Assembly (NCBI GenBank): GCA_046760985.1
Contig: JBHIFE010000042.1
Location: 1 to 12,370, forward strand
From: JBHIFE01 sp046760985
Lineage (GTDB): Bacteria > Chloroflexota > Dehalococcoidia > Dehalococcoidales > RBG-16-60-22
Reading direction: 5' to 3'
Length of the DNA stretch: 12,370 bases
The notes under the pieces are model-generated. The model did no database searches. It saw only the letters and a program-made list of their open reading frames with translations, and had not been told where the DNA came from. Position numbers and translations under genes: made by a program. Every line of letters starts with the position of its first letter. The stretch's first letter is position 1. Positions 1-6,054 of the stretch are shown here, in pieces.

Positions 1-539
1 AGGCTCAGGTCGGAGGAGGGGGGTAGGGTGGCGACGGCTTTGGTGGCTTCAGATGCTGAGTAGCCCAGAGCCGTCAGCGCCGCTAGCACATCGGTATTCT
101 CCTGGGCGAGCTGGGTGGCAGGGGTGGTTATCCAGCCGGCACCGATTTTCTCTTTAAGCTCCAGAATAAGGCGGTTAGCCACCTTTTTGCCGACGCCGGG
201 AATTATCGTCAGCAGGTCGGTGCTGCCGGTGGCAATGGCAGTAACCAGTTGCTCGGTATTCATTGCCGAAAGCATCGCCAGTGCCAGCCTGGGACCCAGC
301 CCGGAGACGCCAATCAGACTCTGAAATAGCGTCAGCTCCTCAGTTGAAGCAAAGCCATAGAGGGTGGCGTTATCCTCGCGGAGGTGGAGGTGGGTATATA
401 ATTTTACCTCCTTGCCGACGCCACCCAGTACACTCAGGGTGGAGGTGGGCATATATACCTGAAAGCCAATGCCGCCAACATTAATGATTGCCCAATCACT
501 ACCTAATGATTCTACTTTCCCTTGAAGAGTGGATATCAT
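1..539 (-). CDS. ruvA: Holliday junction branch migration protein RuvA (3' end cut off by the window)
   Basis: RuvA binds the four-way Holliday junction as a tetramer and loads the RuvB motor. The reading frame is open from an ATG at 539-537 to the window edge, giving 179 residues. It begins MISTLQGKVESLG and has the N-terminal OB-fold (about 1-62). Two helix-hairpin-helix motifs follow: GVSGLGPRLAL at about 77-87 and IPGVGKKVANRL at about 113-124, next to ELKEKI. The start of the RuvB-binding domain III (about 148 onward, DVLAALTALGYS) is present. The family is usually about 190-205 residues, so only some 15-25 residues are missing. The ATG overlaps the ruvC stop as ATGA, and an AAGGAG ribosome binding site lies inside the last ruvC codons, so the two are probably translationally coupled. 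It is the third gene of the yebC-ruvC-ruvA operon. Confidence 0.97.
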   Translation of the reverse strand, partial: MISTLQGKVESLGSDWAIINVGGIGFQVYMPTSTLSVLGGVGKEVKLYTHLHLREDNATLYGFASTEELTLFQSLIGVSGLGPRLALAMLSAMNTEQLVTAIATGSTDLLTIIPGVGKKVANRLILELKEKIGAGWITTPATQLAQENTDVLAALTALGYSASEATKAVATLPPSSDLS

Positions 540-1042
540 TGTCTCTCCTTCTGCCTGGCTAGTAAATTGCTCAGGTGTGTCTCCCGAAGGTGGCAGATGG
601 CTACGGCTAGGGCGTCAGCGGCATCGTTCGGCTGAGGGACTTCAGCCAAGCCGAGCTGGAACCTGACCATCTGCTGAACCTGCTCCTTGCTGCTGGCTCC
701 GTAATTGGCGACACTCTGCTTTATCTGGGCTGGCGTATATTCGTAGGTCGGGATGCCTTTACTGGCTGCCGCTAGAAGAGCTATGGCTTGGGCTCTACCT
801 ATTGCCAGTGCCGACCGGGCATTCTTGGCGATAAAGGGCTGCTCCACAACCACCACATCAGGCTGATGGCGCGCCATGATTTTCAGGAGTTCCTTATACA
901 GATAGCTTAAGCGCTCCCCAATCGGGGAGCGCTCTGGAGTGGCTAGGGCGCCGCAATCAATCAGGGCTATCTCATCGTCTTGACCTTCTATCACTCCATA
1001 GCCCATGGTTATTGTGCCCGGGTCAATACCTAAAACTTTCAT
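536..1042 (-). CDS. ruvC: Crossover junction endodeoxyribonuclease RuvC
   Basis: RuvC is the dimeric resolvase that cuts Holliday junctions symmetrically, working with RuvAB. The 168-residue product from the ATG at 1042 has the normal family length and starts with the classic MKVLGIDPG. The four acidic catalytic positions are visible: D7 (GIDPG), E67 (VVVEQPF), and D140 and D143 (NDAADALAVAICH). The frame stays open upstream to a TTG at 1078 that overlaps the yebC stop codon. That start would add 12 residues (ILGQPDSPVSK region) before the conserved beta strand, so I prefer the ATG, although neither start has a strong Shine-Dalgarno. The stop TGA overlaps the ruvA ATG. Position right after yebC, with a gap of 32 bases, indicates one transcript. 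Function is secure and the start is moderately sure. Confidence 0.95.
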   Translation of the reverse strand: MKVLGIDPGTITMGYGVIEGQDDEIALIDCGALATPERSPIGERLSYLYKELLKIMARHQPDVVVVEQPFIAKNARSALAIGRAQAIALLAAASKGIPTYEYTPAQIKQSVANYGASSKEQVQQMVRFQLGLAEVPQPNDAADALAVAICHLRETHLSNLLARQKERQ

Positions 1043-1074
1043 CTTGCTTACAGGAGAATCAGGTTGACCTAAAA

Positions 1075-1836
1075 TCAACCGGGAACCTGCAACTGATATT
1101 TCTCCAGTACAGTATCGGGGAAGTCAGCATTGCTGGACACATGTTGCACTTCATCCAGTTCCTCTAATTTATCCAGCAGCTTTAGTGCTTGTACGGCTGC
1201 TTTTTCATCAAGCTGGACTATGGTCTTGGGTACCATAAATAGCTCGGCAGAGGCGATGGCTATATTTTTCTGTTCCAGTGCTGCTCTAACCATCTCAAGT
1301 TCCTCCGGCTTGGTGTAAACCTCCACATAACCGCTCTCCACCTTAACATCATCGGCGCCGGCATCAATGGCATTTAGAGCTAAATCATCGGCATCTAGGT
1401 TATCAATTTTTACCCGAATTAATCCTTTTGAGTCAAAAAGCCAAGCAACACAGCCGTTTTCCCCCAGACTGCCACCATGACGGGAGAATATGCTTCTCAC
1501 ATCCTGAATAGTCCGATTGCGGTTATCGGACAGCGCCTTTACCAGAATAGCTGTGCCGTTGGGTCCATAGCCCTCAAGAACCAGCTCGGTCAGGCTGGCT
1601 CCTTCTAGTCCACCGCTGCCCCGCTTAATGGCTCTCTCTATATTGTCCAGCGGCATATTGTTATCACGAGCCTTCTGTATTGCCAGCCGCAATCGGAAGT
1701 TTACCTCGGGATTACTACCTCCCTCACGCACGGCTACCATAATCTCTCGGGTCAATTTAGTAAAAAGTTGCCCGCGCCTGGCATCAGCTACTCCCTTCTG
1801 ATGTTTGATTGACGCCCATTTGGAATGACCCGACAT
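1075..1836 (-). CDS. yebC: YebC/PmpR (TACO1) family protein
   Basis: The 253-residue product is a full-length YebC-family protein. It opens with the signature MSGHSKWASIKHQKG, followed by ADARRGQLFTKLTREI and later NNMPLDNIERAIKRGSG, which are hallmarks of the family. Members were long annotated as transcriptional regulators (PmpR). Later work on bacterial YebC and mitochondrial TACO1 points to a role in translation, easing ribosomes through difficult sequences such as proline runs. Which role applies here cannot be read from the sequence. The ATG at 1836 is preceded by AAGGAGAG at a suitable distance, which fixes the start. It is the first gene of an operon with ruvC and ruvA, an arrangement common in many bacteria. 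A plausible sigma-70 promoter sits about 35-65 bases upstream. Confidence 0.96.
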   Translation of the reverse strand: MSGHSKWASIKHQKGVADARRGQLFTKLTREIMVAVREGGSNPEVNFRLRLAIQKARDNNMPLDNIERAIKRGSGGLEGASLTELVLEGYGPNGTAILVKALSDNRNRTIQDVRSIFSRHGGSLGENGCVAWLFDSKGLIRVKIDNLDADDLALNAIDAGADDVKVESGYVEVYTKPEELEMVRAALEQKNIAIASAELFMVPKTIVQLDEKAAVQALKLLDKLEELDEVQHVSSNADFPDTVLEKYQLQVPG

Positions 1837-1871
1837 CTGCCACTCTCCTTAGCCGCTAATCCAGCTTTTTA

Positions 1872-1900
1872 ATTCTAGCACTTCATTTCCCTATGGTAAA
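1872..1900 (-). promoter_or_regulatory. Putative sigma-70 promoter of the yebC-ruvC-ruvA operon
   Basis: Read on the minus strand there is a -35 box TTTACC (1900-1895), a 17-base spacer and a -10 box TAGAAT (1877-1872). These match the consensus at four and five of six positions. Transcription would start near 1865, leaving a leader of about 28 bases that includes the AAGGAGAG ribosome binding site. The match was made by eye. Confidence 0.55.
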
Positions 1901-1999
1901 GAGTGGATATAGACCGGTTTATGAAAGAGAGGTTTAACTTTTCTTAATAGCTTTTATGGTGATTGTGTTGTAAGATTAAATAGGCTCGCACTGGAGAGG

Positions 2000-2021
2000 T
2001 AGTTACGTTCTAGTTACCGTT
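2000..2021. repeat. Two adjacent TAGTTAC direct repeats, 11 bases apart
   Basis: TAGTTACGTTC (2000-2010) is followed directly by TAGTTACCGTT (2011-2021). The 7-base core repeats exactly at an 11-base period, about one helical turn, in the gap between the divergent yebC and the 2069 gene. This spacing suits a protein bound to one face of DNA, but two short copies can arise by chance. No clear promoter for the 2069 gene was found nearby. Confidence 0.25.
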
Positions 2022-2068
2022 GAACATATTCTTAGTGATAGCCTGAAGATGAAGGCTGTGGAGGAATC

Positions 2069-2536
2069 ATGGATTTGGGTGAAGTGGGGAGAAACTTAGT
2101 TATAGTTTTAGTAATAGCTTTCTTCCTAGTGCTCAATGTCGTCATTAGGGCACGCCGAGGGCGGGGAACACCGCTGGGAATGGTTGTCACCTTGCTATCT
2201 GAAATAAATCAAAACCAGCGGCTAATAGAAACCTTTGATTTTCATTGGCGTACTAAAAAATTTAAGACCGGTTGCTGGAAGAGGAATAAAAGGAAGCTTG
2301 ATTTTCTGCCCCAGGAGTTGCTGACCTGCCTGTCTGACACTTTTGGCATAGCCGAGGATTTTAACCAGAAGATGGATGCAGCGAGGAAGTATAAATCAGA
2401 TAGCTATTTAGCTAGCATCAGTGTGGATAAGCTGAAGTTACCATTGCATAGGAGTAAGCAGCAACTTGAGGAATGGCTCCAAGCTAACATGCAAAACCCG
2501 GATTATTTCCCGAGACGTCGTAGTCTATTCGGTTGA
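2069..2536 (+). CDS. Hypothetical single-pass membrane protein, 155 residues
   Basis: I do not recognise this family. The product has one N-terminal hydrophobic segment (about residues 9-27, LVIVLVIAFFLVLNVVI). An arginine-rich stretch (RARRGRGT) follows, so by the positive-inside rule the remaining 125 or so residues should be cytoplasmic. That part is soluble, basic and probably helical, and ends in PRRRSLFG. It contains only two cysteines and shows no enzyme motif. The ATG at 2069 has a GGAGG four to five bases upstream (GTGGAGGAATC), which supports the start. The gene diverges from yebC across a 232-base gap. Its last 12 bases overlap the end of the convergent rimI gene. It is likely a real gene on account of the ribosome binding site, the membrane segment and its placement. 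Its role is unknown. Confidence 0.75.
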   Translation: MDLGEVGRNLVIVLVIAFFLVLNVVIRARRGRGTPLGMVVTLLSEINQNQRLIETFDFHWRTKKFKTGCWKRNKRKLDFLPQELLTCLSDTFGIAEDFNQKMDAARKYKSDSYLASISVDKLKLPLHRSKQQLEEWLQANMQNPDYFPRRRSLFG

Positions 2537-3205
2537 GATGCATCCCCCCTTTGCTACCGGACTATTGACTATTCCATATTTTCTTAAGTGAGTCTGCTTT
2601 AATTCCTGCAGGCGTGTCTGGAATGGGGCTGAGGTTATGCCTTCAACCGACATTAATAAACCATCTTCCCTGTTATCGGTGTAGTAGCCACGGCGTACGC
2701 CTACCTGGGTGAAGCCATACTTGTGATAGAGGTTCTGGGCGGGAGTATTGGAGGCACGCACCTCCAAGGTTATGAAATTAGCTTTTAACTCTATAGCCAG
2801 GTCTATCATTGATATGAGTAGCAGTTCACCTATTCCTTGCTGCTGATAACGCTTCCGCACGGCAATATTGGTGAGATGGGCTTCATCGGCGGCAACCCAG
2901 ATACCAGCAAAACCAATGATGTATTGGCTACCGGGTGGGGGTAATCTGTCGCCGAAGAAGCGATTGTGGCTCAACCACCACCTTATCTTGGATGCCAGCC
3001 CGAAGACGCCTTTCTCTAAGGGAGCTTTCACCTCAGACTCTTCAATTATTTTATCCCTATCACAAACCACAATATAATGAGCTAGCCGATTTTGTAGCTC
3101 ACGGTGATAATTAGGGGATGCCCATTGGGTGGGGAAAACTTCGTGGTCAATCTCTTTGACCTGAGCAACATCTTCCTTGCGCATCCGGCGCACATAAAAA
3201 GACAC
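2525..3205 (-). CDS. rimI: GNAT acetyltransferase, RimI-like (ribosomal protein N-alanine acetyltransferase)
   Basis: This 226-residue protein belongs to the GNAT superfamily, which moves an acetyl group from acetyl-CoA to an amine. It opens SFYVRRMRKEDVAQVKEID (the RimI-type N-terminus) and has LTNIAVRKRYQQQGIGELLL at about 111-130. That segment carries the acetyl-CoA pyrophosphate loop Q-x-x-G-x-G at 121-126. LEVRASNTPAQNLYHKYGF follows at about 147-165, then RRGYYTDNREDGLLM. Those blocks are those of RimI, which acetylates the N-terminus of ribosomal protein S18. It is longer than the usual 145-160 residues, with an insert at about 51-94 (containing IRWWLSHNRFF) and a C-terminal tail of about 35 residues, so the substrate could differ. 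The start is GTG at 3205 with GGGGG upstream. It overlaps the convergent 2069 gene by 12 bases and is not next to tsaB or tsaD in this window. Confidence 0.85.
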   Translation of the reverse strand: MSFYVRRMRKEDVAQVKEIDHEVFPTQWASPNYHRELQNRLAHYIVVCDRDKIIEESEVKAPLEKGVFGLASKIRWWLSHNRFFGDRLPPPGSQYIIGFAGIWVAADEAHLTNIAVRKRYQQQGIGELLLISMIDLAIELKANFITLEVRASNTPAQNLYHKYGFTQVGVRRGYYTDNREDGLLMSVEGITSAPFQTRLQELKQTHLRKYGIVNSPVAKGGCISTE

Positions 3206-3263
3206 AATTTTATCCCCCTGCAGAAAGTCTTAATTTCAGGTGATTGTATGACTATTTGGTCTA

Positions 3264-3272
3264 ATTATAGCA
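3264..3272 (-). promoter_or_regulatory. Extended -10 promoter element for the rimI-like gene
   Basis: The minus strand reads TGCTATAAT, a perfect extended -10 (TGn plus TATAAT). A weak -35 candidate, ATGCCA, lies 18 bases upstream of the -10 hexamer. Transcription would begin near 3257, giving a leader of about 50 bases before the GTG start at 3205. Confidence 0.55.
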
Positions 3273-3370
3273 CATTTTATTTTATACTGGCATATCGTTG
3301 GCTTAGATTGAGAAGCTATCTTTTTACTGTTTCATTCGTTATACTATATGCACAGGGTAACGCCATGATT

Positions 3371-3414
3371 GCTAGTTAAACACAAAGGTAGAGTTTAATC
3401 AGGGTTTAGCTAGC
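3371..3414 (+). other. Inverted repeat immediately upstream of the sigma factor ribosome binding site
   Basis: GCTAGTTAAAC (3371-3381) and GTTTAGCTAGC (3404-3414) can pair over 11 positions with one G-U wobble, enclosing a 22-base loop. The right arm directly abuts the GGGGAG Shine-Dalgarno (3415-3420) of the GTG-initiated sigma gene at 3428. It could be a protein operator or an RNA hairpin that affects translation. There is no T-run, so it is not an intrinsic terminator. Confidence 0.4.
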
Positions 3415-3427
3415 GGGGAGTTGTCAG

Positions 3428-3961
3428 GTGCAAAATGAGGAAAGCCTCGTCCGACGGGCGCAACAGCATGACCAGGCGGCTTTAACTCAAATATATGAGG
3501 AGAACTTCGATAGAATTTATCGTTACATAGTTCTCAAAATAGGAGAAAAGACAGAGGCAGAGGATATGGCTCAGCAAGTCTTTCTCAGTGCCTTTAAGAA
3601 TATTTCTTCCTTCAAATATAAGCAAATACCCTTTTCCTCTTGGCTGTTTCGTATCGCCCATAACCAGGTAGTTGACTACCTAAGAAAGAGGTCAAAGCGG
3701 GTCACTGTTCCCCTTAGTGAGGCGCTGGCAAGGAGTAGTATTGACCCGAGACTGGAGGTAGAGCGGAGTCTAGATATTGAGCAGCTAGTTTCGGCAACCA
3801 AGCAGTTAACTAAGGCGCAGCGGGAGGTGATTTCCCTTCGTTTTGCCGGTGAGCTCTCTGTTGCCCAGGTGGCCAAGGATATGGGCAAAAGTGAAGGAGC
3901 AATAAAGGCATTGCAGCACAGCGCCATGGTGTCTCTGCGTAAAATACTATCAGCAGGATGA
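3428..3961 (+). CDS. ECF-type RNA polymerase sigma factor
   Basis: The 177-residue protein has only sigma regions 2 and 4, the layout of extracytoplasmic-function sigma factors that redirect RNA polymerase to a stress or envelope regulon. Region 2 spans about 20-92, with AEDMAQQVFLSAFKNISSF and SSWLFRIAHNQVVDYLRKR. A short linker follows, then region 4 at about 117-172 with LTKAQREVISLRFAGELSVAQVAKDMG and a helix-turn-helix ending near SEGAIKALQHSA. The start is GTG at 3428 with GGGGAG seven bases upstream, and the frame fits MQNEESLVRRAQQ. The next gene begins two bases after the stop and encodes a single-pass membrane protein of the kind that often sequesters ECF factors. An inverted repeat lies just before the ribosome binding site. 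Sigma identity is secure, but the signal and regulon are unknown. Confidence 0.93.
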   Translation: MQNEESLVRRAQQHDQAALTQIYEENFDRIYRYIVLKIGEKTEAEDMAQQVFLSAFKNISSFKYKQIPFSSWLFRIAHNQVVDYLRKRSKRVTVPLSEALARSSIDPRLEVERSLDIEQLVSATKQLTKAQREVISLRFAGELSVAQVAKDMGKSEGAIKALQHSAMVSLRKILSAG

Positions 3962-3962
3962 T

Positions 3963-4898
3963 ATGATGAAGGAGAAAGAGTTCGCTAACATTCTGGATGA
4001 ATGTTTGGAGCGAGTACTCACCAAAGGTGAGACTATAGAGCAATGTCTTTTGAGATATCCAGAGCAAGCTGCCGAGCTTGAGCCGTTACTCCACACGGCT
4101 TTACTGGCTAAAAAGGCGTCAGCAGTCAAACCCCGACCCGAGTTCAGGGAGAGAGCCAGATACCAGTTGCGTGCCGCACTTCAGGAAATGGAAGAGAGGA
4201 GGGAGCGTCGCTTCTTTCTCTTCGGTTGGCAACCCCGGTGGGCAACCGCAGTAATCGCCATTCTTATCTTCTTGCTGGTGAGTGGCGGTACCGTGGCAGC
4301 AGCGGGCAACAGTATGCCTGATGAACCCCTGTATCCAGTGAAGCTGGCAACAGAGACGGTACGATTGACACTAACCCCCTCGGCTCTAGGTAAAGCAGAG
4401 CTGTATCTCAAGCTAGCGGATAAGAGAGTAGCCGAGATAATTAAAATGGCGGAGAAGGGTAAGCCAGAACAGGTGGAACGGGCTACCCGGCGGCTGAATA
4501 TCTATCTGACAAGGGTAGCTAGTTTGGTTGCACCCGAGGGCGAAAGGACAGGTGTGCTTCTGGCACCAGAGGCAGTACCGCGAGAAACACCAGCACCGCC
4601 TGAAGAAAAAGAGGCTGGCGTAATCACGACTCCAGCACCGGCAGTAACCGAAGAGGTACCGGTACCACCGGGACAGGTTAAGCTTGATAAACGGGCTAAA
4701 CTCAAGGTGATTGTGGCTCGTAATGCGGCTCGGCATCCAGCCGCTCTCCGAGCCGCGTTAGAGAGGGTGCCAGAATCAGCCAAACCAGCTCTGCTCCGGG
4801 CAATTGCGAAATCAGACGCTGAATATAAGAAAGCTCTTGAAGCTCTCGCGGAGAGGGAAGATGAAAGGGAAGATGAGAAGGAGGACGAGAGAGAATGA
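3963..4898 (+). CDS. Single-pass membrane protein with DUF5667-like domain, probable anti-sigma factor or regulator
   Basis: The 311-residue protein has a cytoplasmic helical N-terminus (about 5-75, with LRYPEQAAELEPLLHTAL). A membrane segment follows at about 93-115 (ATAVIAILIFLLVSGGTVAAA), then an outer segment with MPDEPLYPVKLATETVRLTLT at about 118-138 and AELYLKLADKRVAEI at about 145-159. I associate that segment with the DUF5667 family. Next come a proline-rich linker (about 190-238), a helical block (about 240-298) and a highly charged tail of mixed E, D, K and R. There is no HxxxCxxC zinc anti-sigma motif. It starts one base after the sigma stop. Two ATG codons are in tandem (3963 and 3966), and the second is better spaced (7 bases) from AGGA at 3957-3960, so the true length may be 310. 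Position and topology suggest it holds the upstream sigma factor at the membrane, which is inference. Confidence 0.85.
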   Translation: MMKEKEFANILDECLERVLTKGETIEQCLLRYPEQAAELEPLLHTALLAKKASAVKPRPEFRERARYQLRAALQEMEERRERRFFLFGWQPRWATAVIAILIFLLVSGGTVAAAGNSMPDEPLYPVKLATETVRLTLTPSALGKAELYLKLADKRVAEIIKMAEKGKPEQVERATRRLNIYLTRVASLVAPEGERTGVLLAPEAVPRETPAPPEEKEAGVITTPAPAVTEEVPVPPGQVKLDKRAKLKVIVARNAARHPAALRAALERVPESAKPALLRAIAKSDAEYKKALEALAEREDEREDEKEDERE

Positions 4899-4950
4899 CT
4901 AATGTGCTGGTATTACTAACCTATTAGGTCTACCTAGCACAAAAATCTTC

Positions 4951-4980
4951 AAGTCGCCACTAACCAAGTGGCGACTTTTT
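4951..4980 (+). terminator. Intrinsic terminator after the sigma and membrane regulator genes
   Basis: AAGTCGCCACT (4951-4961) and AGTGGCGACTT (4967-4977) form a perfect 11-base-pair stem with a 5-base loop (AACCA). The transcript continues into a run of five T (4976-4980). It lies 52 bases after the 3963 gene and 40 bases before the next start, so it separates, or attenuates entry into, the exported-protein gene. Confidence 0.88.
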
Positions 4981-5020
4981 CGTTATATAGGTAGTGAGTA
5001 TTTGAAAGGAGGAGAACGCA

Positions 5021-5557
5021 GTGTCCAAAAGAATGAAGGTCCTCATCTCGGTGCTGGTGGCTATGCTCGTGCTAGTGGCGGGTGGCACAGCGATAGCTAT
5101 GGCACAAGAGGAGGAAGAGCCCGCGCCACAAGTTGAGGCAAACGGTCTTCTTGCCCGGGTCGCTGAAATCCTGGGCATTTCTGAGGAAGACCTGATAGAT
5201 GCTTTTAAGCAGGCACGGCAGGAAATAATGGAAGAAAGGTGGGAAGAGGCTTTTTACCAAGCGCTGGATAAAGCCGTTGAGGAAGGACTGCTTACTCAAG
5301 AGGAGGCCGATGAAATAAAAGAATGGTGGGAGCAGAAGCCTGAAGCCCTTAACTTCAATATGCTGCGGCGTGCCTTCGGTTTTAAGGCTCCACATCCAAA
5401 GCACCTGCTGGGCAGCGGGCAAGGAATGCCCTCAGAGATAAAGCAACATCTACGGCAAAGATTAGAGCAGCTACCATTGCCGGAGATGAGGCAACGAGTA
5501 TGGCAAAACATAAATAGAGGATGGCACCAGCCGGGACTACCTTGGTTAGCTGATTAG
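5021..5557 (+). CDS. Small exported protein, DUF2680-like, function unknown
   Basis: The 178-residue product has a typical signal peptide: basic MSKRMK, a hydrophobic core (VLISVLVAMLVLVAGGTAIA, about 7-26) and a signal peptidase I site AMA|Q after residue 28. An acidic linker (EEEEPAPQVE) follows, then a helical segment LLARVAEILGISEEDLIDAF at about 43-62, and later EEGLLTQEEADEIKEWW at about 87-103. These blocks resemble the small secreted DUF2680-type proteins of Gram-positive bacteria and Chloroflexota, an assignment from memory. The C-terminal third is basic and rich in Q, R and P. There are no cysteines or enzyme motifs. The GTG start at 5021 is fixed by AAAGGAGGA at 5005-5013, the strongest ribosome binding site in this module. 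It follows the sigma and membrane regulator genes across a terminator and may be a target or partner of that system. Confidence 0.85.
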   Translation: MSKRMKVLISVLVAMLVLVAGGTAIAMAQEEEEPAPQVEANGLLARVAEILGISEEDLIDAFKQARQEIMEERWEEAFYQALDKAVEEGLLTQEEADEIKEWWEQKPEALNFNMLRRAFGFKAPHPKHLLGSGQGMPSEIKQHLRQRLEQLPLPEMRQRVWQNINRGWHQPGLPWLAD

Positions 5558-5581
5558 TTTATTCTTCCATAAATACCGAAT

Positions 5582-5614
5582 GAGGGAGCCTTGATTGAGG
5601 CTCCCTCTCATTTT
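5582..5614 (+). terminator. Intrinsic terminator between convergent exported-protein and thermonuclease genes
   Basis: GAGGGAGCCT (5582-5591) and AGGCTCCCTC (5598-5607) form a perfect 10-base-pair stem with a 6-base loop, followed by TCATTTT on the plus strand. It ends the 5021 gene. It touches the stop codon of the minus-strand nuclease gene (5608-5610) and could stop transcription from that side too, but the minus side has no clean T-run. Confidence 0.82.
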
Positions 5615-6054
5615 GCCCACATCCCCCTGCCAGCGAGTCTGGCTTCTGTCTCTAATTCCTCTAGATAGTCTTGGTATTTAGTGTCGGGAGGGTAGGCTTT
5701 AGCCTCAGCCAGCCCCTGTCTTACCAGCTCGGCATTAACCAATATATCGTCAACATAAACATAGCGCAGCAGTCTACCATATTTGTCTACCTCAGATACA
5801 TCTTGCTCTAAACGAATCTCTTTTCCCTCTACCAACTGGCGGTTAGCCAGCCAGGCTTCAATGCCATAGGCTTCCAGTTCAGGATAAATTTCTGGAGTAT
5901 CAATGCCAATATATCTTACTCGGTAGCCAGTTTCTATGATAATTGTATCGCCATCAATAACCTGGGTAACCTTTGCTGTCTCCGCTGGCGCACTGCATCC
6001 GCCGAGTAGCCAGAGGAAGAGGATGATGGCTGAAAGCCAGATTCTACCACTCAT
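5608..6054 (-). CDS. Thermonuclease (SNase-like) lipoprotein
   Basis: The 148-residue product is a staphylococcal-nuclease-fold enzyme that cuts DNA and RNA in a calcium-dependent way. It starts with a lipoprotein signal (MSGRIWLSAIILFLWLLGGC, lipobox cysteine C20), so it should be anchored outside the membrane. The nuclease core has VIDGDT (D34, D36), YRVRYIGIDTPE (R47, D52, T53, E55) and DKYGRLLRY (R94). These align with the metal-binding and catalytic residues R35, D40, T41, E43 and R87 of the Staphylococcus aureus enzyme, so it looks active. I chose the ATG at 6054 because it forms an ATGA overlap with the queH stop and starts a clean signal peptide. An in-frame start 10 codons upstream, inside queH, would put charged residues before it. 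It is the second gene after queH. Likely jobs are nucleic-acid scavenging or turnover outside the cell. Confidence 0.92.
   Translation of the reverse strand: MSGRIWLSAIILFLWLLGGCSAPAETAKVTQVIDGDTIIIETGYRVRYIGIDTPEIYPELEAYGIEAWLANRQLVEGKEIRLEQDVSEVDKYGRLLRYVYVDDILVNAELVRQGLAEAKAYPPDTKYQDYLEELETEARLAGRGMWAK

Noticed and set aside
1043..1078. TTG start for ruvC overlapping the yebC stop.
   Set aside because: It adds 12 residues before the conserved MKVLGIDPG that opens most RuvC proteins. The ATG at 1042 gives normal length.
3323..3350. A promoter for the sigma gene using TATACT or TATATG near 3340-3350.
   Set aside because: The -10-like sequences are good, but no -35 element lies at an acceptable spacing (TTTACT is 11 or 16 bases away depending on the choice). 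The region is simply AT-rich, so I did not list it as a feature.
3104..3379. A 91-codon plus-strand reading frame between rimI and the sigma gene.
   Set aside because: It begins inside rimI on the opposite strand, has no ribosome binding site, and its translation looks like random hydrophobic sequence across an intergenic promoter region.
4181..4783. Several antisense reading frames of 76 to 107 codons within the membrane regulator gene.
   Set aside because: They lie opposite a well-supported gene with strong domain content. Their translations lack recognisable motifs and they have no ribosome binding sites.
3963..4898. Classifying the membrane protein as a zinc anti-sigma (ZAS) factor.
   Set aside because: It lacks the HxxxCxxC motif. 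The two cysteines in its N-terminus (residues 14 and 28) are not arranged that way.
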